The notes under the pieces: model-generated
Seen by the model: only the letters and a program-made list of their open reading frames with translations
What the model was told of the DNA's origin: nothing
Databases searched by the model: none
From: Timonella sp031979385
GTDB lineage: Bacteria; Actinomycetota; Actinomycetes; Actinomycetales; Cellulomonadaceae
DNA: 64,000 nucleotides
NCBI GenBank assembly: GCA_031979385.1
Contig: DALZEF010000010.1
Location: 56,150-120,149 of the forward strand
Reading direction: 5' to 3'
Translations under genes and position numbers: made by a program
In this document: positions 55,027 through 63,633 of the stretch, piece after piece
How the letters are laid out: every line of letters starts with the position of its first letter
Position numbering within the stretch: position 1 is the first letter of the stretch

Positions 55027-57705
55027 TCAGTCAACGAGCGAACGGAGCACATACTGCAGGATTCCACCGTTGCGGTAGTAGTCTGCTTCACCCGGGGTGT
55101 CGATACGTACAACTGCGTCGAACGCAACGATCGATCCATCAGCCTTGGTCGCGGTGACCTTGACGGTCGATGGGGTGGTTCCCTCGTTCAGTTCGGTGAT
55201 GCCCTCAATGTCGAACACCTCGGTGCCATCCAGGCCGAGCGAGTCAGCGGACTCACCCTGTGGGAACTGGAGTGGAAGAACGCCCATACCAATCAGGTTG
55301 GAGCGGTGGATACGCTCGAAGGACTCGGTGATGACGGCCTTCACGCCGAGCAGCGCGGTACCCTTTGCAGCCCAGTCACGCGAGGAACCAGAACCGTATT
55401 CCTTACCACCAAGAACAACCAGTGGGATTCCAGCGTTCTGATAGTCCTGCGATGCGTCGTAGATAAACGACTGCTCTCCAGTCAGGAAGTTGAACGTGTA
55501 GCCACCCTCAACGTCTTCGAGGAGCTGGTTACGTAGGCGAATGTTCGCGAAGGTTCCGCGGATCATGACCTCGTGGTTTCCACGGCGCGAACCGTAGGAG
55601 TTGAAGTCGCGGCGCTCTACACCGTTTTCGGTGAGGTACTGAGCGGCTGGGGTGCCCGGCTTGATCGCACCAGCGGGGCTGATGTGGTCGGTTGTGACCG
55701 AGTCGCCGAGTTTGGCGAGTACGCGTGCACCGTTGATGTCGCCCACTGGTGCTGGGGTCAGGCCCATGCCTTCGAAGTATGGAGGCTTGCGCACGTAGGT
55801 GGATTCACCGTCCCAGGAGAAAGTGTTTCCGACGGGGGTTGGCAGTTCCTGCCAGCGCTTGTCGCCAGCGAAGACGTCAGCGTAGTCGGCCTCGAACATT
55901 TCGCGGTCGATGGTGGCATCGATGGTTTCCTGGACCTCGTCTGGGGTTGGCCAGATGTCCTTGAGGAACACGTTGTTCCCCTCGGAGTCGGTTCCGAGTG
56001 GCTCGGTGTCGAAGTCGAACTCCATGGTTCCGGCGAGCGCGTACGCCACAACGAGTGGCGGCGATGCCAGGTAGTTCATCTTGACGTCAGGGTTGATACG
56101 GCCTTCGAAGTTACGGTTACCGGAGAGCACCGAGACTACGGAGAGGTCGTGCTCGTTGACGGCAGCCGAGACCTTCTCATCGAGTGGGCCGGAGTTACCG
56201 ATGCAGGTTGCGCAACCATATCCGACGAGGTGGAATCCGAGGTCCTCAAGGTATGGCCACAGGCCAGCCTTCTCGTAGTAGTTGGTGACGACCTGGGAGC
56301 CGGGCGCCATTGAGGTCTTGACCCATGGCTTTGCCCTGAGGCCCTTTTCGGATGCCTTCTTGGCCAGGATACCTGCGGCCATCATGACCGATGGGTTCGA
56401 GGTGTTGGTGCACGAGGTGATCGAGGCGATTGCGACGGCACCGTTGAACAGCTCGAACTCCTTGCCTTCGGTATCAGTCACTGCGACGCGCTCGCGCGAG
56501 TCTGTGTCACCCGATACGTAGTTCTTGAGGTCGTGCTCGAACTGGCTCTTTGCGTTGCCGAGCTCAATGCGGTCCTGTGGACGCTTTGGTCCGGCGATGG
56601 ACGGTACGACGGTCGCGAGGTCGAGTTCGAGGTATTCGGAGAACGAGGGGTCCAAGGTTGGGTCAAGCCACAGCCCCTGTTCCTTGGCGTATGCCTCAAC
56701 GAGTGCGAGCTGGTCTTCGGAGCGACCGGTCAGGCGCAGGTAGTCGATCGTGACGGAGTCGATGGGGAAGATCGCGGCGGTCGAACCAAACTCTGGGCTC
56801 ATATTACCGATGGTGGCGCGGTTTGCCAGTGGCACCGAGGCAACGCCTTCGCCGTAGAACTCTACGAACTTTCCAACGACACCGTGCTGACGGAGCATCT
56901 GGGTGATGGTCAACACCACGTCGGTTGCGGTCACGCCGGATGGGATCGAGCCCTTGAGCTTGAAACCGACAACGCGTGGGATGAGCATCGAGACTGGCTG
57001 TCCGAGCATTGCTGCCTCTGCCTCGATACCACCAACACCCCAACCGAGTACACCGAGGCCGTTGACCATGGTGGTGTGGGAGTCGGTTCCGACACAGGTG
57101 TCTGGGTATGCGCGCACAACGCCGTCGACCTCGCGGGTCATGACGGTGCGAGCGAGGTATTCAATGTTGACCTGGTGGACGATACCGGTTCCCGGTGGGA
57201 CCACCTTGAAGTCGTCGAATGCGGTCTGGCCCCAGCGGAGGAACTGGTAACGCTCGCGGTTGCGCTCGTATTCGAGTTCCACGTTGCGCTCGAATGCGTC
57301 GCGGCGTCCGGCGACGTCGATTTGCACGGAGTGGTCGATAACGAGTTCGGCTGGTGCGAGCGGGTTGATACGCTCTGGATCTCCGCCGAGTTCGGCAACT
57401 GCTTCACGCATGGTGGCAAGGTCTACAACACAGGGCACACCGGTGAAGTCCTGCATGATGACGCGGGCCGGGGTGAACTGGATTTCAGTGTTGGGTTGGG
57501 CGTTTGGGTCCCAGTTGGCGAGAGCCTGAATGTGCTCTTCGGTGATGTTCGCACCATCTTCGGTACGCAGCAGGTTCTCTGCGAGAACCTTGAGGCTGTA
57601 TGGAAGCTTCTCTAGACCTGGCACTGCCGAAAGGCGGAAGATCTCGTACGAGGTACCGTTGACCTCGAGGTTTCCCTTCGCACCAAACGTGTCGACGTTG
57701 CTCAC
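55027..57705 (-). CDS. acnA: Aconitate hydratase
   Basis: 892 residues from the GTG at 57705, five bases after AAGGAG; a GTG two codons upstream is too close to that site. Fe-S cysteines are in ITSCTNTSNPSVM and YGCATCIGNSGPLDEKVS. Other AcnA motifs are GTDSHTTMVNGLGVLGWGVG and SYGSRRGNHEVMIRGTFANI and YGSGSSRDWAAKG. It interconverts citrate and isocitrate. The ATCTTGA-CG-TCAAGAT palindrome lies 171 bases upstream. In Streptomyces coelicolor a MarR-type protein, TamR, is known to control aconitase. Confidence 0.95.
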   Translation of the reverse strand: MSNVDTFGAKGNLEVNGTSYEIFRLSAVPGLEKLPYSLKVLAENLLRTEDGANITEEHIQALANWDPNAQPNTEIQFTPARVIMQDFTGVPCVVDLATMREAVAELGGDPERINPLAPAELVIDHSVQIDVAGRRDAFERNVELEYERNRERYQFLRWGQTAFDDFKVVPPGTGIVHQVNIEYLARTVMTREVDGVVRAYPDTCVGTDSHTTMVNGLGVLGWGVGGIEAEAAMLGQPVSMLIPRVVGFKLKGSIPSGVTATDVVLTITQMLRQHGVVGKFVEFYGEGVASVPLANRATIGNMSPEFGSTAAIFPIDSVTIDYLRLTGRSEDQLALVEAYAKEQGLWLDPTLDPSFSEYLELDLATVVPSIAGPKRPQDRIELGNAKSQFEHDLKNYVSGDTDSRERVAVTDTEGKEFELFNGAVAIASITSCTNTSNPSVMMAAGILAKKASEKGLRAKPWVKTSMAPGSQVVTNYYEKAGLWPYLEDLGFHLVGYGCATCIGNSGPLDEKVSAAVNEHDLSVVSVLSGNRNFEGRINPDVKMNYLASPPLVVAYALAGTMEFDFDTEPLGTDSEGNNVFLKDIWPTPDEVQETIDATIDREMFEADYADVFAGDKRWQELPTPVGNTFSWDGESTYVRKPPYFEGMGLTPAPVGDINGARVLAKLGDSVTTDHISPAGAIKPGTPAAQYLTENGVERRDFNSYGSRRGNHEVMIRGTFANIRLRNQLLEDVEGGYTFNFLTGEQSFIYDASQDYQNAGIPLVVLGGKEYGSGSSRDWAAKGTALLGVKAVITESFERIHRSNLIGMGVLPLQFPQGESADSLGLDGTEVFDIEGITELNEGTTPSTVKVTATKADGSIVAFDAVVRIDTPGEADYYRNGGILQYVLRSLVD

Positions 57706-57875
57706 GGACACTCCTTATCGTGTTGGCGAGTTGCTGGCTTGTCGGCTTGTGTCACCGAGAACCACTGCTGGGGGTGAGACTCGCGCACCGCGCAAGCCTC
57801 GTGTCACTGACCCTCTCGTCACCCCGTCAAGAGGCCGAGATCAGTTTTCACATTCACACCCATCATACACCAAGT

Positions 57876-57893
57876 ATCTTGACGTCAAGATAA
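57876..57893. promoter_or_regulatory. Palindromic operator upstream of aconitase
   Basis: TATCTTGACGTCAAGATA is a perfect 18-base palindrome. Its core ATCTTGA-NN-TCAAGAT recurs at 48797-48816 upstream of pflB. The stretch 57706-57959 otherwise has no gene. It likely binds a dimeric regulator such as a MarR- or TetR-type protein. Confidence 0.65.
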
Positions 57894-57959
57894 ATCACGG
57901 ATGCGTTGCGTAAAGCCCAGTCACGATAGTGGACGACATAGCGCCCGAGGTCGCAGCAC

Positions 57960-58280
57960 CTATTCGTGGCGATAGTTGGTGAAGGCTTGAATGGTTTCCC
58001 AGGCGTGTGGCGCATACGACTTAAACACTGTGATGCGCCCGTTGGTGGTCAGGTGCACGCTCAACACGCCGTGGTTGAGGTCGTAGCCCCAGCGCGATCC
58101 ATTCACCGCGATGTCCGGGTCGAATGGCTCGTAGAAGCATTCGATCAGATCGTCAGGCCGCACGACTTTGAACATCTGAATCTGTGGCCCGTCCGGCAGC
58201 GCGCCTTTGAACAGGGTGGGCATACCCACTTCGGGGTCGATTCCGTAGGTGCGAACTTCGGGCTGCTCTGCGTGCGTCAC
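57960..58280 (-). CDS. Conserved hypothetical protein (106 residues)
   Basis: Beta-rich protein with Trp/Tyr/Phe: GALPDGPQIQMFKVVRPDDL, ECFYEPFDPDIAVNGSRWGY, HGVLSVHLTTNGRITVFKSY. No signal or membrane segment. I do not recognise the family. Frame length, composition and the space it fills between two terminators support a real gene. Confidence 0.6.
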   Translation of the reverse strand: MTHAEQPEVRTYGIDPEVGMPTLFKGALPDGPQIQMFKVVRPDDLIECFYEPFDPDIAVNGSRWGYDLNHGVLSVHLTTNGRITVFKSYAPHAWETIQAFTNYRHE

Positions 58281-58417
58281 GATTATGCCCCTATTTCTGC
58301 TTAGCGACGATCAGGCAAGCCCCAGCATTGGCTCACCTTCCGTCCACCTTACGTAGGTGCCGACGGCGCTCCCGCGCCAAAGGTCCCAGGGTCTAGGCGT
58401 AGACCCAGCTCCCCATA

Positions 58418-58468
58418 CAAAAACTGTCGTAACTATGCACAAATAATGGCTAGTTACGACAGTTTTTG
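58418..58468. terminator. Bidirectional terminator, copy of a dispersed hairpin repeat
   Basis: A perfect 18-bp stem, CAAAAACTGTCGTAACTA at 58418-58435 and its complement at 58451-58468, has a 15-base loop; five A at the left and five T at the right make it a terminator in both directions. The right arm and the following bases are similar to 44512-44560. Other sequence between 58281 and 58536 shows no gene. Confidence 0.8.
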
Positions 58469-58536
58469 ACTCAGTAGCAACAGTGGAAGCTAGTCTCGCG
58501 GAGCGCACCGAGAACCTAGGTCGGTAGCAGCAGTTG

Positions 58537-59820
58537 TTACCGCGTCAGCAGCGCCACGCACTCCACATGGTGAGTCATTGGGAAAACATCGTAGGCACGC
58601 AGCTCGGTGAGCGAGTATCCGTGTCCTGCGAAGTAGGAGATGTCACGAGCCAATGCTGCGGGGTCGCAGGCAACGTAGATAACGCGGTCAGCACCGAGAT
58701 CGGCAACCTGATCTACAACCTTCTTACCCGCTCCGGCCCGAGGTGGATCCATGACGACAACGTCAGCCCCTGCCATCGCACCGTGGTCACGGTCAGCTAG
58801 AACCTGTACGACATCACCGACGTGTACCTCAGCCTGTTCGTGTGCGTGCAGATTACGCCGTGCATCACGGCAGGCCCGCTCATCGCCTTCGATAGCAACG
58901 ACACGGCCAACCTGTCCAACGGCGTGAGCAAGCGGAAGCGAGAACAGCCCAGCACCGGAGTACAGGTCAACTACAGTTGCGTCTTCGAGGTCGAAACCGT
59001 CGTGGCGGGCAAGGTCCAAAACGGTCTGCGCGAGCAAGGCTGGCGCTTCACGGTGCACCTGCCAGAAGCCTGCAGCGGTGACCCGGTATTCATGCTCAAC
59101 ACCATCAACGCTCACCGTTTCGGTGACGTTCCGCTTCGCGTTTGGGCGCGGATCGGCGTAACCCTTACGTTCTGGCTCGCCATCGATCAAAACCACACCG
59201 GTGCTTCCGTTCGCCGGTTGGACCACTTCGAGGCGGGTTCCTGGCTGCCACTGGCGGTCAAACACCCGGTGTTCTGCCGCGAGTTCGAGCGCCTCGGGCG
59301 TTGCGAGGGGCATCGTTGTCAGCGGCTTGATGTCATGCGAACGGAAGGCGCGCATGCCAGCGCGACCAGACTCGTCGACAATCAGATCGAACCGGGTGCG
59401 ATATCCGAGGCCACCTCGTTCCTCGTCGCCAGGTGCAGCCTCTACTGTGACCGACCGTTCGATCTTGGCGAGGCGCTGCAACTGCTCCTCAACGACCGCG
59501 GCCTTCCAAGCGCGCTGTCCCGCGAGGGAAACATGCGACAGTTCACCGCCGCCGACTCCCCCGGCTCCCGCCTCGCGCCAAGCTGGCGCAACGCGATCCG
59601 GCGAAGCTACAAGGACACGAACGGCATCGGCCCGCCAAAACTTTGCGGACTCACCAGAGTCCGTAAGCCGGGCCAGCACCTTCTCCCCCGGCAGTGCATG
59701 CCGCACGAACACGACACGGCCATCATGACGTGCAACGCAGTGGCCGCCGTGCGCTACGGGACCCACTTCAAGCTCGATGAGATCGGATGGGCGTGCGGCA
59801 GGTTCTGGCGTCGTGTTCAC
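58537..59820 (-). CDS. TrmA/RumA-type RNA uracil-5-methyltransferase
   Basis: 427 residues. N-terminal TRAM section (DLIELEVGPVAHGGHCVARH, VVFVRHALPGEKVLARLTDS), SAM-binding VVDLYSGAGLFSLPLA, VVMDPPRAGAGKKVVDQVAD and the catalytic Cys in VIYVACDPAALARDISYFAG. It would methylate uracil in 23S rRNA or tRNA; RlmCD-like. The Fe-S cysteines of RumA are not obvious. It is the counterpart of Rv2689c in the M. tuberculosis order, followed here as there by a permease and the TrkA pair. Confidence 0.88.
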   Translation of the reverse strand: MNTTPEPAARPSDLIELEVGPVAHGGHCVARHDGRVVFVRHALPGEKVLARLTDSGESAKFWRADAVRVLVASPDRVAPAWREAGAGGVGGGELSHVSLAGQRAWKAAVVEEQLQRLAKIERSVTVEAAPGDEERGGLGYRTRFDLIVDESGRAGMRAFRSHDIKPLTTMPLATPEALELAAEHRVFDRQWQPGTRLEVVQPANGSTGVVLIDGEPERKGYADPRPNAKRNVTETVSVDGVEHEYRVTAAGFWQVHREAPALLAQTVLDLARHDGFDLEDATVVDLYSGAGLFSLPLAHAVGQVGRVVAIEGDERACRDARRNLHAHEQAEVHVGDVVQVLADRDHGAMAGADVVVMDPPRAGAGKKVVDQVADLGADRVIYVACDPAALARDISYFAGHGYSLTELRAYDVFPMTHHVECVALLTR

Positions 59821-59939
59821 CCCACCATTATCTCAGGTTACGTTGGCCTGCGGCGGGCCCGCAGGCGTGCGTTAACGCACACCCCTATTGCCGACGAGTC
59901 CCCTTCAAACGCTGGCCGGGTGGCCGTGCCAGGGCCATT

Positions 59940-60221
59940 GGTCGATAACGCCGCCCGCTACGCTACGGCAGGAACCCGCTCCGCGAGATTCCTACACTCC
60001 GCTACACTCACTGCCGTTATCTCCGGTTTATTTGGTCGATAACGCCGCCCGCTACGCTACGGCAGGAACCCGCTCCGCGAGATTCCNNNNNNNNNNNNNN
60101 NNNNNNNNNNNNNNNNNNNNNNNNNNNNNNNNNNNNNNNNNNNNNNNNNNNNNNNNNNNNNNNNNNNNNNNNNNNNNNNNNNNNNNTACACTCCGCTACA
60201 CTCACTGCCGTTATCTCCGGC
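59940..60221. repeat. 94-bp tandem repeat interrupted by a 100-N assembly gap
   Basis: The unit beginning GGTCGATAACGCCGCCCGCT recurs with a period of 94 bases: first copy from 59940, second from 60034. The second copy stops at base 60086 and resumes after the Ns, at 60187, exactly where the first copy would continue. Each unit is a long imperfect palindrome running from GATAACG to CGTTATC. The last unit runs through the stop codon of the APC permease gene. The 390-base stretch 59821-60210 has no gene. Confidence 0.9.
60087..60186. other. Assembly gap (100 N)
   Basis: Exactly 100 ambiguous bases, a conventional scaffold gap length. The flanks join seamlessly as one repeat unit, so the true size may be zero or a multiple of 94. 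Confidence 0.95.
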
Positions 60222-62235
60222 GCCGGTCCTCGATGGCGCGTGGCTGCCCAGACTGTTCGAAGTAGGTTGTTTCGACGCCCTGGTTTTCCGCCGACGAAAG
60301 TTGCCACGGAACCGAGGAAACGACCACGCCGGGGGTGAACAGGAGACGCGACTTGAGGCGCGCCGCCGATTGGTTGTGCAGCAACTGCTCCCACCAGTGT
60401 CCGACCACGTACTCGGGAATGTAAACGACCACCAACTCACGCGGGCTTTGACGGCGAATGGAACGCACGTATGACAATACGGGACGGGTAATCTCCCGGT
60501 ACGGCGAGTTCAGCACCCGCAATGGCACCGGAATCTCAAGCTCTTCCCATCGCTTGCGCAGCCTGACCGTGTCCTCGGCATCAACGGCGACAGTGAGGGC
60601 CTCAAGGGTCGAGGGTCTTGTGGCTCGCGCATAGGACACGGCGCGCATCGCGGGTTTGTGGATCTGCGAGAGCAGAACGATCGCGTGAACCCGCGAGGGC
60701 AAGGCTCGGGCACCCGCAATGTCCTCGCCCAGATCCAGTTCTTCTGCAACCGAGTCGTAGTGTTTCCTGATCCCACCCATAACGATGTAGAGCACGGCCA
60801 TCACCAGAAGAGTGATCCAGGCACCGTGCGTGAACTTGGTAATCAACACGACCACCAACACAACCCCGGTCAGGACAAAGCCTGCGGCGTTGACGATCCG
60901 CGAGCGCCGCATCCGCCGACGTTGTATTGGGTCCGTGGCTTTGCGGAGTTTGCCGGTCCAGTGTTTGACCATGCCGAGCTGGGACAACGTAAACGAGACG
61001 AATACACCGACGATGTAGAGCTGGATGAGTCGGGTGACTTGGGCGTCGAAAATCCAGACCAGCACGACCGCTCCTGCGGCAAGCGTCATGATGCCGTTGG
61101 AGAACGCCAGGCGGTCGCCACGGTTGTGCATCTGACGTGGCAGGTAGCCATCTCTGGCCAGGATTGAGCCGAGGATCGGGAACCCGTTGAACGCGGTATT
61201 CGCGGCGAACATCAGGATGATGCCGGTAACTGCGGAAACGATGAAAACCAGCCATGGGGTGCCGGAGAATACGACCTCTGCAAGCTGCGCGATGACCGGG
61301 TGCTGAATGTAGCCCTGGTCAACGGGGGCTCCGTTGAGGGTCAGTTGGGTTGCCGGGTCCTCCACGAACTTCACGCCGGTGGCCTGCGCAAGCAGCAGGA
61401 TCGTTGCGAACATGAACGTCGAGATGAGGCCGAGCAGGAGTAGCGTTGTTGCGGCGTTCTTGGATTTGGGTTTCTCGAACGACGGCACGCCGTTCGAGAT
61501 CGCTTCGACACCGGTGAGTGCGGCACTTCCCGAGGCGAAGGCACGTGCGATGAGGAGCGCTCCCCCAAGGCCAGTCAGGCCTTGGTCGAACGCCTCCTGT
61601 GGGACCAGCGTGAATTCGGCGCTGTGTGCGGTTCCGAGTGTTCCGCTGAGGTACTGGAAGAAACCGGCCGCGGCGAGTGTGCCTATCGCAGCCATGAACA
61701 GGTAGACGGGGATGGCGAACGCTCGCCCAGCTTCCCGCACGCCCCGCAGATTCATGACGGTGAGCACGATGATGACGCCGATTGCCAGTACGGTCTCGTG
61801 TCCGCGCAAAGCGCTGATGGCTGACGCCGCGTACTGAGAAGCTGAAGAGATGGAGACGGCCACGGTCAGCACATAATCCACGAGTAGTGCACTCGCTACG
61901 CTCAACCCCGCCTTCTTGCCCAGGTTCTCGGTCGCGACCTCGTAGTCGCCGCCACCGTTGGGGTAGGCGTAGACGTTTTGGCGGTAGGAAGCGACAACAG
62001 TCAACAGAACGAGCAGCACAACGGCGCCGATCCACGGAGACCAGATCAGTGCACTCGTACCTGCGAGGGCCAGGGTCAACAGAATTTCGTCTGGCGCGTA
62101 AGCAACCGAGGACAGCGCATCCGAGGAGAACACAGGCAGCGCTATACGTTTTGGCAGCACAGCCTGATTAACAAACTCGCTACTCACGGGACGGCCAAGC
62201 AGAAGCCGCTTGGCCGCATCAGTAATGTCCGACAC
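60211..62235 (-). CDS. APC-superfamily permease
   Basis: 674 residues from the GTG at 62235. KRIALPVFSSDALSSVAYAP, then the amino acid/K+-type APC core of twelve membrane helices, for example VLLVLLTVVASYRQNVYAYP and GGGDYEVATENLGKKAGLSV. The C-terminal ~180 residues are soluble, with a universal-stress-like domain (HAIVLLSQIHKPAMRAVSYA). The permease diverges from two TrkA-type genes, as Rv2690c does from ceoBC, so potassium-linked regulation is plausible. The frame ends at the tandem repeat. Confidence 0.88.
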   Translation of the reverse strand: MSDITDAAKRLLLGRPVSSEFVNQAVLPKRIALPVFSSDALSSVAYAPDEILLTLALAGTSALIWSPWIGAVVLLVLLTVVASYRQNVYAYPNGGGDYEVATENLGKKAGLSVASALLVDYVLTVAVSISSASQYAASAISALRGHETVLAIGVIIVLTVMNLRGVREAGRAFAIPVYLFMAAIGTLAAAGFFQYLSGTLGTAHSAEFTLVPQEAFDQGLTGLGGALLIARAFASGSAALTGVEAISNGVPSFEKPKSKNAATTLLLLGLISTFMFATILLLAQATGVKFVEDPATQLTLNGAPVDQGYIQHPVIAQLAEVVFSGTPWLVFIVSAVTGIILMFAANTAFNGFPILGSILARDGYLPRQMHNRGDRLAFSNGIMTLAAGAVVLVWIFDAQVTRLIQLYIVGVFVSFTLSQLGMVKHWTGKLRKATDPIQRRRMRRSRIVNAAGFVLTGVVLVVVLITKFTHGAWITLLVMAVLYIVMGGIRKHYDSVAEELDLGEDIAGARALPSRVHAIVLLSQIHKPAMRAVSYARATRPSTLEALTVAVDAEDTVRLRKRWEELEIPVPLRVLNSPYREITRPVLSYVRSIRRQSPRELVVVYIPEYVVGHWWEQLLHNQSAARLKSRLLFTPGVVVSSVPWQLSSAENQGVETTYFEQSGQPRAIEDRRRR

Positions 62236-62305
62236 GTTTAGCAATGCTATGCCTGTTTTCGCGTTTCCGTTACCTCTGCGAGCAGTTTGCGGTAGCGTTT
62301 GGGCT

Positions 62306-62974
62306 GTGCACTTCATCATCATGGGATGCGGGCGTGTTGGTGCCGCGCTCGCGCAGTCGCTCGAAGGTTACGGTCACTCAGTTGCGGTGGTCGACCACAA
62401 TCCTGATTCCTTCCGCAGGTTGCATCCCGAGTTCGGAGGTAAGAAGGTCACCGGAGTCGGCTTTGACCGAGACACACTGATTCAGGCGGGCATCGAGGAC
62501 TGCTACGCGTTTGCTGCCGTGTCAGACGGCGACAACTCCAATATCCTCGCGGCTCGAGTAGCACGTGAGAAGTTCGGGGTCGACCACGTGGTGGCGCGTA
62601 TCTACGACACTCAGCGCGCCGAGATCTTCCAGCGGCTGGGGATCGCCACGGTCGCGACGGTCCGGTGGACCTCCGACCAGGTGTTACGTCGAATGTTGCC
62701 GCTCGGTGCGACTGACGAGTACCGTGACCCGTCCGGAAACGTGCGCCTATGTCAGTTCGACGTGCACCCCGACTGGTATGGCGTCTCCATCACCAAACTC
62801 GATTCCGTGACGGGTGCCCGCACCGCATTTGTCTCACGCTACGGAACCGGGCAGATCGTGGACTCGACAAGCGTGCTCCAAGAAGGCGATATCCTGCACG
62901 TTCTAGTGCACGCAGCCGACGTCACCACGGTCGAACGTATCCTCACCCACGCACCGGAAGCCGAGCAGTCATGA
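62306..62974 (+). CDS. TrkA-type potassium uptake regulator (CeoB-like)
   Basis: 222 residues from the GTG at 62306. A Rossmann RCK-N domain, FIIMGCGRVGAALAQSLEGY, then VAVVDHNPDSFRRL and ILAARVAREKFGVDHVVARI, and a C-terminal RCK-C part. TrkA proteins bind NAD(H)/ATP and control K+ channels. The next TrkA gene overlaps by four bases. No Trk/Ktr channel subunit is in the window. Confidence 0.9.
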   Translation: MHFIIMGCGRVGAALAQSLEGYGHSVAVVDHNPDSFRRLHPEFGGKKVTGVGFDRDTLIQAGIEDCYAFAAVSDGDNSNILAARVAREKFGVDHVVARIYDTQRAEIFQRLGIATVATVRWTSDQVLRRMLPLGATDEYRDPSGNVRLCQFDVHPDWYGVSITKLDSVTGARTAFVSRYGTGQIVDSTSVLQEGDILHVLVHAADVTTVERILTHAPEAEQS

Positions 62975-63633
62975 AGGTTGTTATTGCAGGAGCAGGTTCT
63001 GTTGGCCTGTCGATCTCCCGCGAGTTGGTAGCTAACACACACGACATCACCATCATCGATCGCAATCCGGCAGCGATGCGCATGGCTCAGGTGCCTGACG
63101 CCGAATGGCTTCTTGCGGATGCGTGTGAACTCTCCACCCTCGACGAGGCACAGGTAGGCACCTGCGATGTGATCGTCGCCGCCACCGGTGATGACAAGGC
63201 AAACCTTGTGATCTCCCTGCTCGCCAAAACCGAGTATGGTGTCCCGCGCGTGGTTGCCCGAGTGAACAACCCGAAGAATGAGTGGATGTTCGATGAGTCA
63301 TGGGGCGTGGACGTTGCCGTCTCAACGCCACGCATCATGACGGCGATGGTTGAAGAAGCAGTTGCCGTGGGCGACCTAGTGAACATCTTTACGTTCCACC
63401 AGTCCGGCGCAGGAATCTTCGAGTTCACTGTGCCGGTGGATGCCCGGTTTGTGGGTAAGACCGTGCACGAAATGCAGTGGCCCGCAGACACGGTCTTAGC
63501 CGCGATCGTACGCGGTGACCAGCCATTGGCACCTCAGCCAGACGATACGCTCGAGGCTGGCGATGAACTGCTGTTCGTTGCTGGAAACACCGTCAAGCTT
63601 GAGGATTTGCAGAGTGCGTTGACTGGCGGATAA
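62971..63633 (+). CDS. TrkA-type potassium uptake regulator (CeoC-like)
   Basis: 220 residues beginning at the ATG that overlaps the preceding stop. Rossmann MKVVIAGAGSVGLSISRELV, then ITIIDRNPAAMRMAQ, ADACELSTLDEAQVGTCDVI and a TrkA-C domain (FTVPVDARFVGKTVHEMQWP, LAAIVRGDQPLAPQPDDTLE). With the preceding gene it forms a pair that regulates potassium transport. Its end overlaps the DUF3159 gene by 41 bases. Confidence 0.92.
   Translation: MKVVIAGAGSVGLSISRELVANTHDITIIDRNPAAMRMAQVPDAEWLLADACELSTLDEAQVGTCDVIVAATGDDKANLVISLLAKTEYGVPRVVARVNNPKNEWMFDESWGVDVAVSTPRIMTAMVEEAVAVGDLVNIFTFHQSGAGIFEFTVPVDARFVGKTVHEMQWPADTVLAAIVRGDQPLAPQPDDTLEAGDELLFVAGNTVKLEDLQSALTGG

Noticed and set aside
56533..57615. 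360-residue plus-strand frame
   Set aside because: Antisense of aconitase with no ribosome site or family resemblance.
58311..58508. 65-residue minus-strand frame similar in translation to the start of the frame at 44552
   Set aside because: The similarity comes from the shared hairpin repeat, not from a protein.
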